Source: Tricholomella constricta | Taxonomy: Eukaryota; Basidiomycota; Agaricomycetes; Agaricales; Lyophyllaceae | Assembly: GCA_013368375.1 (NCBI GenBank) | Contig: JAACJP010000025.1 | Coordinates: forward strand, 79,107-143,106 | Direction: 5' to 3' | DNA: 64,000 nt | Shown: positions 33,507 to 44,334 of the stretch, in pieces | How positions within the stretch are numbered: the stretch's first letter is position 1 | Layout: each line of letters starts with the position of its first letter | The notes under the pieces: generated by a model | The model's input: only the letters and a program-made list of their open reading frames with translations | The model's database searches: none | What the model was told of the DNA's origin: nothing | Program-made: the position numbers and the translations under genes

Positions 33507-36500
33507 CTAGAGTAGGCCGAGCAGTGCGCGGAGGCGAACGAAGACGGAACGGTCGAGTGGTTTCGTGAAGACGTCCGCGACGTTGTTCTTCGTATTAACG
33601 TATCGAACATTGATCTCGCCAGATTGGACGCGTTCCCTGAGAAAGTGATACTTGATGTCGACGTGTTTGACGCGAGCGTGGAGAAGGGGATCTTCGGAGA
33701 GATTTATCGCGGCGTTATTATCGCATAAGATGGTGGTCGCGGTAGGCGTCGCGTAGCCGATCGCGTTCAATAAGGCTCGCAGCCATATGCACTCCTGGGC
33801 TGCTTCGAAGGCCGCCATATACTCGGCCTCGCATGACGACGCCGCTACCGTTTTTTGTTTGCGCGCTGCCCATGAGATCGCTCCTGAACCAAGGCTCCAT
33901 GTATATCCGCCGATGCTGCGTCTGGTGTCTAAGCAATTCGCCCAGTCTGAGTCCGTGAAACCGATAAGCGATGTGGGAAGGGATCCTCCAAGGTGAAGTT
34001 TGAGATCGCGAGTTCCCTTTAGGTATCGGACAAGACGGATCGCGGCGTTCCAGTGTATTGTGGAGTAGGAGTTGACGTATTGTGTGAGCTGTTGGACGGC
34101 ATAGGAGATGTCCGGTCTAGTGGAGATAGCGAGGTAGAGGAGGCAGCCGACGAGGGATCGGTATGGGAGTTTAGTGACGGTTGCCAGTTCGTCAGGGGAA
34201 AGAGTGGCGCGGTCGACACGTCGGAGTTGTAGGCCCTTTTCCATGGGGAGTGATAATGGGGTGGCGTCTTGTTGGCGAAAGAGATGGATGATTTTGTCAA
34301 TTAAGGCGGTCTGCGAGAGTTTGACTGTGTTGTTGGGGCGATCCCACTCGATGGCGATGCCGACGACGAATCTGGGGGTGCCAAGATCTGAGATAGTCCA
34401 GGTTTTACGCATCTCCTCCTTAAATCGATTGTTCTCGGCTTCGTTGCTTGCTATCGCCAGGAAGTCGTCAACATGTACAGCTGCAATGACGGTTCCGGTG
34501 TCAGTTTTGCGATAGTAAATGCAGGATTCGCATGCCAATCGGGTAAATCCCCATGAGATCATACTGTCGTTCAGGGTTTTGTTCCAGATTCGTCCGCTTT
34601 GCTTCATCCCGTATAGCCCGCGCACTATGCACCATACCCAATCTTCTTTCCCTTCTTCCTCGAATCCGGGGGGTTGCTCCATGTACTGGATCTCGTCTGA
34701 GGGTAAAAGACCGTAAAGGAAAGCTGTTTTCACGTCAATCTGCATGGCGTGCCATCCTTTCGAAGCGGCGAGGTGTAATAGTACTCGCCAGGATTCCATT
34801 CGCGCAGTCGGTGAGGTTGTCTTTGTATAGTCCTTCCCGTAGATCTGTTCGTACCCTTTGAAAACGAGTCTGACTTTAAATCGTACTGGTTTCCCGTTTT
34901 CGTCGCGTTTGATTTTGAAGACTGGTCGCCCCTTCCGGATTTTCTGGCCCTGTGGGACTTCAGATCTCGGGATCAGCTTGTATACCCCCATCTCCTTCAG
35001 TGACTTCAACTCTTCTCGGTATCCCTCCTCCCATTTCTTCACATCCGCTGACCTTTTTGCCTCTTCCCAGGTTTTCGGTTCGTCCTCGAATTCCAGAGTC
35101 GTCGGATCTATTCCTCCGGAATCAATGATGGCGGCTAAAGTTCGATCATGATCGGATTCAGGGTTCTGATCTTCGGGGACTGGGGGATCGGGAGCCGGTT
35201 CCGGTATCGTTGTGACATCATCGGTGAGTGCCGCTCGTCGGTCTGCCTTGGCTGCCTTGATGCGCTCTGCACTCGCTTTGGATTCGGCGACGGCGCGTTC
35301 CGTCTGGGTGACGACGGTTGGGTCGTTTCTCTGGGGTTGTTGTATTATCCGTCCGGAGCGTCGTGGTCCTACAGGAGGTTCGGGTGGTTCTGGTTCGTTG
35401 ACGATTTCTGGTGGAGGTGAATAAAAGTCTTCATCATCGTCCTGGCCCATGTCTATTGGCGTTGCCGTCGCTTCATCGCGGATTTCTTGTATGGTAGTAG
35501 GTTCGGCTGTTTCAGGATTAGGGATAGGATTGAATGGTGGATGTCCATCGTGGCTTTCGAGGAAGCGGACGTGGTAGGAGCTAATGACTCTCCCGGATGG
35601 CCTATGGTAGCATCTGTACTCTTTGGCTCTGGGATTATATCCAATTAGTACGCATTCGATAGAACGTTCGTAGATTTTTGGATTGTTACGGTTTTGGATG
35701 AGAACGAAGGCTCTGCATCCTATCTCGCGCATGTACGAGTAATTTGGGGGGCGATCATGCCATCGCTCATACGGCGTCTTTCCATTGAGGGATTTGGTCG
35801 CTGTTTTCTCTTGGAGATGGCAGGCCGTCAGATAGAATTCATCCCACATGTTCGGTGGACAGTTTGCTGCGATACGCATGGTTCGTGCTTTGTTGTTCAG
35901 TGTACGGTGCATCCGTTCCACTCGTCCCATGTGTGCCGACGTGTACGGTGCGCCGAACTGTTGCGCGCCTCCTTGTTCCTTTAACCATTCTTCCATCTTG
36001 TGCCCCGAGAGCTCTCCATCATGTCCCGTTCGGTAGACGCCTACTTTGAGACCTGTTTCCCGTTCCCTTGCGCGTTCCCAAGCTTTGAGTTCTTCGAGCG
36101 CGTCGCTCTTGAGCCTGAGAGGGATAGACCAGGGCTTGTTGGTGTAATCATCGACGAGGTTCATCATATAATAGTATCCATTGCGTGATTGTACATCAGC
36201 CTTCCCAGTCAGATCTATCCAAACGATTCCTAGTTTCCTCGTCGCCCTATGCCCCTCCCCCACTTCACGCGTCTTTGGTACTGGTGTCCTGGTCTGTTTC
36301 CCAAGGATACACGAGTCACATTTTTGCGGACGGGAGGAGAAGGTGAGGGGCGTACCTGTGATCGTTCCGGCCTTAGCCATCTCGGTCAGGGTCTGGTAAT
36401 TGGCGTGCCCGAGGCGACGATGCCATGTTTCGAGGCTAGGGGTTTGCTGGACGGAGAGCGCATGCTCGGCGGATACGGATCGGAGGTTGAGCGCATATAG

Positions 36501-38090
36501 CCTTTGTTTCGGGATGAGGGATCCTCCGGCGATGAATGCGCCGGTGGACTTGTTGTAGATCTTCACTTCCTTATCGTCGAAGTGCGCAATGGTTCCGGCG
36601 CGCGTGGACATGGCGCTGACAGAGATGAGGCGGACGGTGGAGTTGGGAACGTATAGGGCGTCTTCTAGAATAATGGAGGCGCCTTTAGCGATGTGGAGGC
36701 GTATCTTGCCTATTCCGAGTGCTGCGATTGACGATCCTCCGACGCCGGTGATGGAGCGGGATGTGATTGGCTGCAGCGTTATAAAGTCGTTCATGTCCGG
36801 GGAGATGTGGACGGTGGCGCCAGAGTCGACGTAGAAGGGGTTTTCGTCGAGGGAGATAGGTGTCCTTCCTTTCTGCTGGAGTGGCGCTATGCTGGCGTAT
36901 GCCGATTCGTCGATCACCTTAGAGTGCTCGGTCCAGTTCACGGAGGCCTTGAGTTCTCCTCCTATGGCAAGCCATACCGTTTCGTCGAGAGACGCTGATC
37001 CTCCGGTGGGAGGTTTGGACGACGCTAGCCCAGCGAACTCCGGTTTGCTTTCTTCCGCTTCTGTGATGTCGGAATTGTCGACATAGGCGATGTACGCCTT
37101 CCCGTCTTTGATGTAGGGGACGGGCGTCTTGTTCTTGTTATTGCCTGAGTTTCCTCCGGGTTTGTTGCCAGACTTCTTCCCCCTCCTCGCGGCGACAGAT
37201 TCTGCGATGGTTTTACCCGCCATTCCTCCTCCTGGGCGAACGCACCATTCGGTGGTGTGCCCCTTGCATGGTTTCTTAGCCGCGAAGCAGGTGGAGCAGC
37301 AGATCGCGCCGGGCTCGTGGTTGTGAGAGTGGCTCCCGGAGTCTTTGATCGCAAGCGCGGTGTCATGAGGGCGCATCTGTACCTTGGCATCCATGAGGGT
37401 CTGCTCGTTCTGTAAGACGCGCAGGATCTGGGCGGCGGTGTAAGGGTTGTCGGCGGATGAGTCGGAGAGGGCACGAGAGATCGTGGACTGAATGGATTCG
37501 TAGGTTTTGTCACTGAGGCTGTTGAGCAGTGCGATCCCTTTGAAGAGGTCTCGAGTGATCGTACCCATGTCGAAAGCGGTGTCGATGAGGGTGCAGATGG
37601 TGTTGGCTGTTGCGACGAGTGGTTCTGAGGGGGAGCAGTAAGTGGACAGAGCTTGACGAATAATCGTAACCTGGCGGATCGGTCCTGCGCTTTGGCAATG
37701 GTTTCGCAAGGCCTCGTAGCTCTTCCTGACTCCGTTCTCGTAGTCTATGAGGTCGTGGAGTGAATCGTCGACGGCGCTTTGAAGCGCGGCAACGGCCATG
37801 GTGAGGTTCTCTGTGTAATTAGAGAATGCACGCGGTTCAGTGTGAGGAAGCGGCAGGTATGTGTAAGGAGGGAAAACATAGTGCGTAAGGTGGTTGAGCG
37901 TGGTGAAGGTCCTAAAGTTCCGCTCCCATTTCTTCCAGTCGTGGTTATCGCGATGGAGCTTTACGCCACTGAAAGGGATACTGGCTCTGAGCAGATTGAC
38001 GGATGGGTGGGTAGCATCGGTGGGTAGGACTTTGGGGAGTTTGGACTCCGGGTCCACAGCGTCCTTCGGGTCGTTAACTTTGGGGGGCAT
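33507..38090 (-). CDS. gag-pol polyprotein of copia B, 1527 residues
   Basis: One open frame from ATG 38090 to 33507. Order: gag (about 1-250, W.KWERNFRTF), a Cys/His cluster (CCSTCFAAKKPCKGH...C, about 263-285), protease with YVDSGATVHIS (Asp 422), integrase with WHRRLGHANY and C..C near 590, then acidic residues in IWIDLTG, GHDGE and GRVERMHR, RT with IDVKTAFLYG and VHVDD (Asp 1208-1209), and RNase H with DSDWANC and SSCEAEYMA to the end. The copia order integrase before RT is clear. No frameshift or stop. It should encode particle formation, cDNA synthesis and integration. Confidence 0.95.
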   Translation of the reverse strand: MPPKVNDPKDAVDPESKLPKVLPTDATHPSVNLLRASIPFSGVKLHRDNHDWKKWERNFRTFTTLNHLTHYVFPPYTYLPLPHTEPRAFSNYTENLTMAVAALQSAVDDSLHDLIDYENGVRKSYEALRNHCQSAGPIRQVTIIRQALSTYCSPSEPLVATANTICTLIDTAFDMGTITRDLFKGIALLNSLSDKTYESIQSTISRALSDSSADNPYTAAQILRVLQNEQTLMDAKVQMRPHDTALAIKDSGSHSHNHEPGAICCSTCFAAKKPCKGHTTEWCVRPGGGMAGKTIAESVAARRGKKSGNKPGGNSGNNKNKTPVPYIKDGKAYIAYVDNSDITEAEESKPEFAGLASSKPPTGGSASLDETVWLAIGGELKASVNWTEHSKVIDESAYASIAPLQQKGRTPISLDENPFYVDSGATVHISPDMNDFITLQPITSRSITGVGGSSIAALGIGKIRLHIAKGASIILEDALYVPNSTVRLISVSAMSTRAGTIAHFDDKEVKIYNKSTGAFIAGGSLIPKQRLYALNLRSVSAEHALSVQQTPSLETWHRRLGHANYQTLTEMAKAGTITGTPLTFSSRPQKCDSCILGKQTRTPVPKTREVGEGHRATRKLGIVWIDLTGKADVQSRNGYYYMMNLVDDYTNKPWSIPLRLKSDALEELKAWERARERETGLKVGVYRTGHDGELSGHKMEEWLKEQGGAQQFGAPYTSAHMGRVERMHRTLNNKARTMRIAANCPPNMWDEFYLTACHLQEKTATKSLNGKTPYERWHDRPPNYSYMREIGCRAFVLIQNRNNPKIYERSIECVLIGYNPRAKEYRCYHRPSGRVISSYHVRFLESHDGHPPFNPIPNPETAEPTTIQEIRDEATATPIDMGQDDDEDFYSPPPEIVNEPEPPEPPVGPRRSGRIIQQPQRNDPTVVTQTERAVAESKASAERIKAAKADRRAALTDDVTTIPEPAPDPPVPEDQNPESDHDRTLAAIIDSGGIDPTTLEFEDEPKTWEEAKRSADVKKWEEGYREELKSLKEMGVYKLIPRSEVPQGQKIRKGRPVFKIKRDENGKPVRFKVRLVFKGYEQIYGKDYTKTTSPTARMESWRVLLHLAASKGWHAMQIDVKTAFLYGLLPSDEIQYMEQPPGFEEEGKEDWVWCIVRGLYGMKQSGRIWNKTLNDSMISWGFTRLACESCIYYRKTDTGTVIAAVHVDDFLAIASNEAENNRFKEEMRKTWTISDLGTPRFVVGIAIEWDRPNNTVKLSQTALIDKIIHLFRQQDATPLSLPMEKGLQLRRVDRATLSPDELATVTKLPYRSLVGCLLYLAISTRPDISYAVQQLTQYVNSYSTIHWNAAIRLVRYLKGTRDLKLHLGGSLPTSLIGFTDSDWANCLDTRRSIGGYTWSLGSGAISWAARKQKTVAASSCEAEYMAAFEAAQECIWLRALLNAIGYATPTATTILCDNNAAINLSEDPLLHARVKHVDIKYHFLRERVQSGEINVRYVNTKNNVADVFTKPLDRSVFVRLRALLGLL

Positions 38091-38255
38091 GGTAGATGGG
38101 TAAGTTTCTTTGTGTAGACAAAGGGATGTGCGCGTCGCGCGTGTCGTGATGCGCTAGGGTCCAAGATAAGATGGATCCTGATTAGATTGTTGAGTCTCGG
38201 CCCGGTTCTGCTGGTAGGATTTCTAACGCCGATTTACTGAGGGAAATACGGCGAT

Positions 38256-38267
38256 AGGCCCATAACC
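38256..38267 (-). other. primer-binding site of copia B
   Basis: GGTTATGGGCC(T) directly follows the 5' LTR on the - strand, identical over 11 bases to the site in copia A. Confidence 0.65.
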
Positions 38268-38586
38268 TGTTAGAATCCTAACTGGTAGATCGCTATAAGC
38301 GATAAGTAGAAGACCTTAGTCCGGTATAATTGACTATTATATTTGTGGACCCGTACCTATAAGCGATAAGTAGAAGACTACTTTAAGTTAGTTACGTGTC
38401 CGTGAATATTAGTATGGTGTAAGTACTCACCCTTAGTCCGGTATAATTGACTAAGGGTGCTAGTATGTATGGTACAGTATATATATATGTCTAAGTGTCC
38501 TTTGATATGAAGAGATAAAGAGAAAACATACAAAGAATGATCGGGCTTACACAAAGGGTGTATTCGGTGCCACTCACATTCTAACA
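38268..38586 (-). repeat. 5' LTR of copia B (319 bp)
   Basis: Sequence appears identical to 33144-33462. As the 5' LTR it carries the promoter for the - strand transcript. Confidence 0.95.
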
Positions 38587-41500
38587 ACTGGAGCCACTGC
38601 GCACATGACACCACATCGCGAATGGTTTGGCGAGGACTTCCGACCATGGCGAGTCCCCATCCACCTCGCAGATGGCAAGATCATCTACTCTGCTGGGAAG
38701 GGATCGATTCGGTTCAGGCCAGAGGGCACCGACGCAGATGGAGGATGTCTACGCGATGTTATTATCTCAGATGTCCTTTTCGTACCCTCCCTCACCAATA
38801 ATTTGTTGTCCGTCCTCTCCCTCACTGCGCAGCGAAATTTCCTGGTCGTCATTCGCTCTCGAACACTGTCCTTTTTCCACAAGAACATGAAAACACTAGT
38901 GTTTACAGCTACAGTGGATAAGTCGACCACTGGTTACCTGAATGGCTCCACCATAATCCAATCCTCTCCTACTCCCCTTCCTCAATTCGCCTCACGCGCC
39001 GTCGTAGTTGACCGCGGTCTCCTCCACCGTCGCATGTGCCATCTAGGAAAAGATCGCATCGAGCAACTGATTCGTGAGGAATTAACGGCAGATCTCACCA
39101 TCGACGCGCGCGCACCCATCCCAAAATTCTGTGAACCGTGCATTAGTGGGAAACAACATCGCCACCCGTTTCCCCAGGTCGCTGATCGTGCAGCTGAAGT
39201 TCTGGGCCGTATCTTCAGCGATGTACACGGCCCTATGGCAGTGGATAGCAATGGCCACCGCTATTGGGTTACATTCATCGACGATTACACTCGATGGCTA
39301 GAGCTCTACACGATGGCAAGGAAGAGCGATGTCTTCGCTGCGTTCAAGCTCTTCAGAGCTGTCGTTGAGACCCAGACTGGACGCAAGATTCGGTGCCTGC
39401 ACACCGATCCAGGAGGTGAATATACCCTCAAGGCTCTGCTCGATCTCTGCGCCGCGGAAGGCATTCGCATCGAATGGACAACACCTGCGACGCCGCAGCA
39501 GAATGGTGTATCTGAGCGTGTAAATCGCACCATTGCGAACGCGGTCACTGCAATGCTTGACGAAGCTAACCTCCCCATGTCGTTCTGGTGATACGCTGTC
39601 CGCGTTTATCGCCACGTCCACAATCGATGCCCCACCTCTGCGCTACCAGCCGGTACCACACCCTACGAGGCGTTTAAAGACAAGAAGCCTAAGGTCGGAC
39701 ATCTTCGTGTCTTCGGGTGCCGTGCCTACGTTCTGATCGGACGTGCAAAGCGCAAGTCCCTTCAAAGCCACACAATAAAGGGGATTTTCATTGGCTATCC
39801 CGATAACTATGCGGGTTGGATGGTATATGACCCTGTTACGAAGAAAACGCACATCTCCCGTGACGTTATCTTCAACGAGTCTGAATTCCCTGGCCTGAAA
39901 ACCAAGTCCGCGTCGATCACTGACGTTGCGCCACAGCCTGAAGACTTCCCAGAAACTGATGGCGATGATGAACCCTATGATGACGACGAGCCTTCCATAC
40001 TCCCTCCTGTCCCAGGAACTGCTGCAGATGCTGCTCCCCCCGCCGATGACGCACCAGAAGTGGCGGAAGCCCCAGATCCTGTTGAAGCAAATGATCAGGC
40101 GCTTCCCCCGGTTGAGCACGTACCTGCGCCACCTCCTTCCCCTCGGCGCCTTCGCGAACGTGGAGGACCATCATTTCACCCAAATCATGCTTACGATGAG
40201 GCCGTCCAACGACAGAAAGAGCACAAGGACCTGAAAGCACAAGAGCGCGCGGAAGCCCGAGCACAGCTCCCGCCAGCCCCAGAGCCTCCACCACTGTGGA
40301 ATGTCGAGGTTGGACCCATTGACGGTGAAGGCGAGCAGGAGGTAGATCTAGCCGTGAACCTGTCTTCAGCGGAAGCTCTAATGGCTGCCGGACACGCTTT
40401 TGTCAACCACGGAATCGATCCTGGAGGATATGGCGTGGAGTTCGCCACTTTTGCGGGCGTGGGCGCATATAAGGTTGGTGCGCATGATACGAACCCTCGT
40501 TCGTATCGTGAGGCAATGCAAAGTGAACACGCGGCAAAATGGCACGAAGCAATGTGCGAAGAGATGAACGCGCATGCGTCCAATGGGACCTGGCGCGTAG
40601 TATACCTCCCTGCCGGGAAGAAAACCATCGGTTCCCGTTGGGTTTTCAAGGTAAAGCACCTCCCCAGTGGCGCAATCAATCGCTTCAAGGCCCGTGTCGT
40701 TGCTCAGGGCTTTAGCCAGCGTCCGGGTGTTGATTTCGATGAAACCTTCGCCCCCACAGCTCGTTGGAATGCAGTGCGTACAATTCTTGCAGTTGCGGGC
40801 TCCGAAGACATGCACCTTGAATCTGTCGACATCACCGCTGCCTTCCTGCACAGTGACATAGACTCCGAAATATACATGCGATTACCTGATGGTTTTCCAC
40901 TCGTTCCCCCGCCCGATGTGATTCGACAAAAGACGGATGGTCCACCCGTGGGCATACTCGATAAAGGTGTGTACGGAATCAAGCAGGGTGCTTTTCTGTG
41001 GCACAAACGGCTCCACGCCGTGTTCCTTTCACTAGGTTTTGTGCGAATCGTATCCGACCCCTGCGTATACGTTTACTTGCGTGGCGAGGTACGAATCATA
41101 ATCCCTGTACATGTAGACGATTTGACGCTTGCGTCCACCTCCATGCCTGCAATCATGCACACCATCGAACAGCTCCGCAAGCACTTCACCCTTCGCCATC
41201 TCGGTCCCACCACTGGCCTTCTCGGCGTACGTGTTTCCCGCGATCGCCCCAACCGAACTCTCTGGATTGACCAACGCGCTTACGCCATTGAGGTCCTCTC
41301 ACAATTCTCCATGCGCAACTGCGCGCCCGCACCCACTCCTATGGCCGCAGGTCTCAAATTCAGCAAGGAGCAGTGTGCCAAGTCTCCGGCAGACGAGGAA
41401 TACATGCGCAGCATACCCTATATTCAAGCCACAGGTGCGCTTCTTTACCTAGCCATGTGCACCCGCCCAGACATAGCCTATACGGTGGGAGTACTTTGCC

Positions 41501-42156
41501 AATACAACACAAATCCCGGTCCAGCCCACTGGAAGGCCGTGAAACACCTCCTCCGTTACATCCGTGGCACCCTCGACTACCGCATCGAATACTCAGCTGC
41601 AGCCGCAGCTCTCGCACCTGCAGGCTCCCTTTTCCAAGCGTTCTCCGACGCTGACCACGGGGGCAACGCTGATACTGGGCGTTCGACGACTGGTACACTC
41701 CTAATGGTCGCTGGTGGCGCAGTCAGCTGGTTCAGCTGACTACAAAGCGTTGTTGCGCTCTCCACCACTGAAGCTGAATTTGTAGCTGCAAGCGAAACGG
41801 GGCGCGAGCTTTGTTGGCTTCGCAACTTCCTTGCTGACATCGGCGCGCCACAAACTGGACCCTCTCGCATGAATATGGACAACCAATCAGCAATCTCTGT
41901 TACGAAGCACCCAGAACACATGGGCCGTCTCAAGCATCTGGACCGACACTGGTTCTGGCTTCGACAGGCGGTCGAAGACGGCAAAGTCACGCCGTCGTTC
42001 ATCCCTACAGCTGAGATGACCGCTGACATTCTCACAAAGTCACTCCCCCACGACACGGTTGAAAAGTTCCGACGACGTATGGGATTAGTGGGCGAGTGGA
42101 CCCGCGATTTCGACCCGCCAGAATGAGACTCCGGTGATGTAGTCTGGCACTTCATC

Positions 42157-42165
42157 AGGTGGGAG
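42157..42165 (+). other. purine tract of copia A
   Basis: AGGTGGGAG precedes the 3' LTR of copia A, a short but correctly placed plus-strand priming site. Confidence 0.4.
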
Positions 42166-42455
42166 TGTCGCCGCTATATTCTTCAGCCCCCCCCTACATA
42201 CACCTCCGTTCCGTTATACACCTGATCCGGGCTCACGTGATTACATTATCATTTCCCATTCCGTAGTGTAGAGATCCCTTAGCTTACTCTCTACTCCTTA
42301 CACCCGGATCCCCAGGTAAATATCTTATCCCTTAGCTTACTCTCTACTCCTTACACCCGGATCCCCAGTCCCTAGGTGAATTCTATAAGCTCAGGAAGTT
42401 TCTCGCGTGACTCTTCGGTCTTGGTCCGACGCCCCGTCCAAATACGCGCTCAACA
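42166..42455 (+). repeat. 3' LTR of copia A (290 bp)
   Basis: It matches 31701-31990 with about three transitions and is followed by the duplicated GGGAA. Confidence 0.9.
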
Positions 42456-42544
42456 GGGAATCGGTCGGTGAGTCAGTCGGTGTTGTCGTGTGCGTCTTTG
42501 GGCGATTTACTGTGGTTGGGATGTCGGATTGGTGACCAGCTAGA

Positions 42545-43987
42545 GAGGGTGCATATCATTGGTTCCTTTCGACGCGCATGCTGCCCGCACCGTGTTGTTG
42601 TCGAACTCTGGTCCTCCATCTGCCATTAGCGTGTCCGGTGCCATGAAGTTGGAGCAGATTTCATTGAACTTCTTGGCCGTTGAGCGCCCGTCGGCGCCTT
42701 CTTCAGTTTGTTGCCCCAAACTTTCTGCGAGTAGACGTCCACGAACAGTCCGATTTCGTGTACCCGCCTTTCCCCATGGGCATCGAAAGCGTGTCTGTGA
42801 CCATGAGTTCGAATGGGTGGCGGCGGGTGATCGGTTCTAGGAGTGAATGAAGGTGGATTGGTCCGAAGCCTTTGCACCTTCCGCAGTTCTTGGTTGCGTT
42901 GATGATTGACCTGTCGAGGTATGGGCTGTGGAATTTATCTATCATCGCAATTTTAATGAGGTCACAATGAAAATGGCCTTTTTCGCGGTGGATCTCCTAT
43001 GCCTCTCTGGCGGCTTCCTCCTGCGTTATGCACTCGACTTGTGCCCTCGCTCGTACCGTCTTCCCGTCTGCCACTTGCCATAGCTTCCCCCCTTCGACCA
43101 TGTATCCTTCTGCCCGGTGTCTGGCCCTTTTCCTGTCTCGGAGGCTCTTGCCTTTGTCGAGTTCCAATAGTGCCTCGGCAATGCTGAGGAAAATGGGTTC
43201 ATTCCAGAACCGTGCCTGGAGGGCTGTGTGTTTGGGGTTCGATGGTGGTTCTGCATCTCCAATGAGGAACAGGTCGTTCTGCAGTCCAGTTCGTACCTCC
43301 CAGTCCTCGCTGACAGTCCATTCGTGCCCATCCCCTTCTGCTGTTGGGAGGTTGACAAACTTACGACTCAGGCCGTCTGCAACTGGGTTCAGGCTTCCTG
43401 GTCTGTGCCGCACGTCGGTGATCTGGTGAGCTAGCACACCATCTCTCCACCGTGCATGTGTGGTGTTTAACTTATCGTTGAGCAGGTTGTCGCGCAAGGC
43501 CTGACAGTCAGTTTCAAGCTCAACGGGGCACCCCCATATGATGTCCGAAAATTTGTCCAACAAATATTTTAGTGCGGCAAATTCAAGAAGGTACGGTTTG
43601 TACTTCTCTTCCGTTGGTGATGTGCGCTTCCCGCAAAAGCCCACCGGATGCATTCTCGTGACTTCTTTCCCATTAGGGAGTACCGTCGTGTGTCGTTGTG
43701 ACAGCATGCCAGCAAAACCAAACTTGCAGCCATCTGTTGTCACAACGAAAGGGGTTCCGTCGAACCGCGGACCGACCTTTGAGGACTGGCTCGCTGGTGA
43801 GAGCCACCTTGAGCCTGAGGAATGCCTTGTCGTGTTCCGGCTTCCAAATTCCTGCTAATGAGTGTCCCTTCATTGCCCTGCGGTATGCCGCTTTCTCTCT
43901 CCCTTTGGGTACGTCCAGACTTCGCGCGAGATCGGTCAGCGGCTGGATTATCGCTGCATACCCTTTGACCAGCGACCTGAAGTATCC
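42545..43987 (-). pseudogene. element C RT end, RNase H and first half of integrase
   Basis: From 43987: the RT thumb (LNNLTGYFRSLVKGYAAIIQ), then RNase H (43760-43370; VVTTDGCKFGFAGML, LLEFAALKYLLDKF, ELETDCQALRD, DVRHRPGSLNPVADGLSRK), the integrase zinc region (C..C in CGRCKGFG near 42890) and core (VTDTLSMPMGK, GLFVDVYS, ADGGPEFDNNTVR). Several frame changes occur (about 43745, 42880 and 42720). It ends at the D insertion. The architecture, with a long ordered RNase H-integrase linker, is typical of Ty3 elements. Confidence 0.75.
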
Positions 43988-44170
43988 TGTAAGATTGTTG
44001 AGCCTTGAGGTCCTAGCTTCAGTCACAAGTGTGTTTGATCCAATTCTATAGTGAGAAGAGCGAGCAACACAGGCGTAGTGAAAGTAAAGCAATGGTAAAA
44101 AAAACTAGAGCCCGTGGGAAGAAGTATCCGGCATGATATACTCCAGTGTCACCCAGTCACAACCCTTACA
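43988..44170 (-). repeat. 3' LTR of element E (183 bp)
   Basis: Begins TGTAAG and ends CTTACA, like the LTR ends of elements F and G, suggesting the same integrase class. Confidence 0.85.
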
Positions 44171-44334
44171 TTCTCCCCCTCTAGAATCAGCCCCAAGGAT
44201 GACTCTATCTGAAGAAAAGATGGTGGAAGGGAAAGGGTAACGAAAAAAGGAAAAAAAAAAAATGGTTGTACCTGGTAAAACACTACCTAAAGAGTCCATC
44301 AGGTAACCAAATGAAAAAGGGGGTCGTCCATTGT

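Larger units (their letters stand above)
33139..38591 (-). mobile_element. Ty1/copia element B, complete and apparently intact
   Basis: 319-bp LTRs at 33144-33462 and 38268-38586 show no difference by eye. They are flanked by the duplication ACTGG (33139-33143 and 38587-38591). One uninterrupted gag-pol ORF lies on the - strand. Primer-binding site and purine tract are in place. It inserted into the protease active-site codons of copia A. Everything needed for an autonomous element is present. Confidence 0.95.
32141..42126 (+). pseudogene. gag-pol of copia A, split by copia B, with stops
   Basis: Gag starts at ATG 32141 (UBN2/copia gag type), shifts frame near 32590-32630, and has a CYICDGEH...C knuckle near 32866. 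The protease motif NTDTG (33130-33143) is cut by copia B and resumes at 38592 as ATAHMT. Integrase follows (LLHRRMCHLGKDRI, C..C near 39130, IFSDVHGP, HTDPGGEY, NGVSERVNR), then RT (FKARVVAQGFSQ, VHVDD at 41110-41121) and RNase H to a stop at 42124-42126. In-frame TGA at 39589-39591 and 41737-41739 break it further. Outside these points the frame is open over the whole length. Confidence 0.85.
31696..42460 (+). mobile_element. Ty1/copia element A, complete but interrupted
   Basis: Two 290-bp LTRs (31701-31990 and 42166-42455) are flanked by the 5-bp duplication GGGAA (31696-31700 and 42456-42460). A primer-binding site follows the 5' LTR and a purine tract precedes the 3' LTR. Gag-pol runs on the + strand but is cut by copia B at 33144-38586. 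The LTRs differ at about three positions by eye, all transitions, so the insertion is young but older than B. Confidence 0.9.
30840..42537. mobile_element. unclassified insert D (about 0.95 kb) carrying copia A
   Basis: The integrase of element C is interrupted at AGCTAGA, present at 30833-30839 and again at 42538-42544, which suggests a 5-7 bp target duplication. Between them, after removing copia A (31701-42455 plus its TSD), about 0.94 kb remains (30840-31700 and 42461-42537). It has no recognisable ORF, no clear terminal inverted repeat and no TG..CA ends. It could be a non-autonomous DNA element or a decayed LTR element. Confidence 0.45.
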
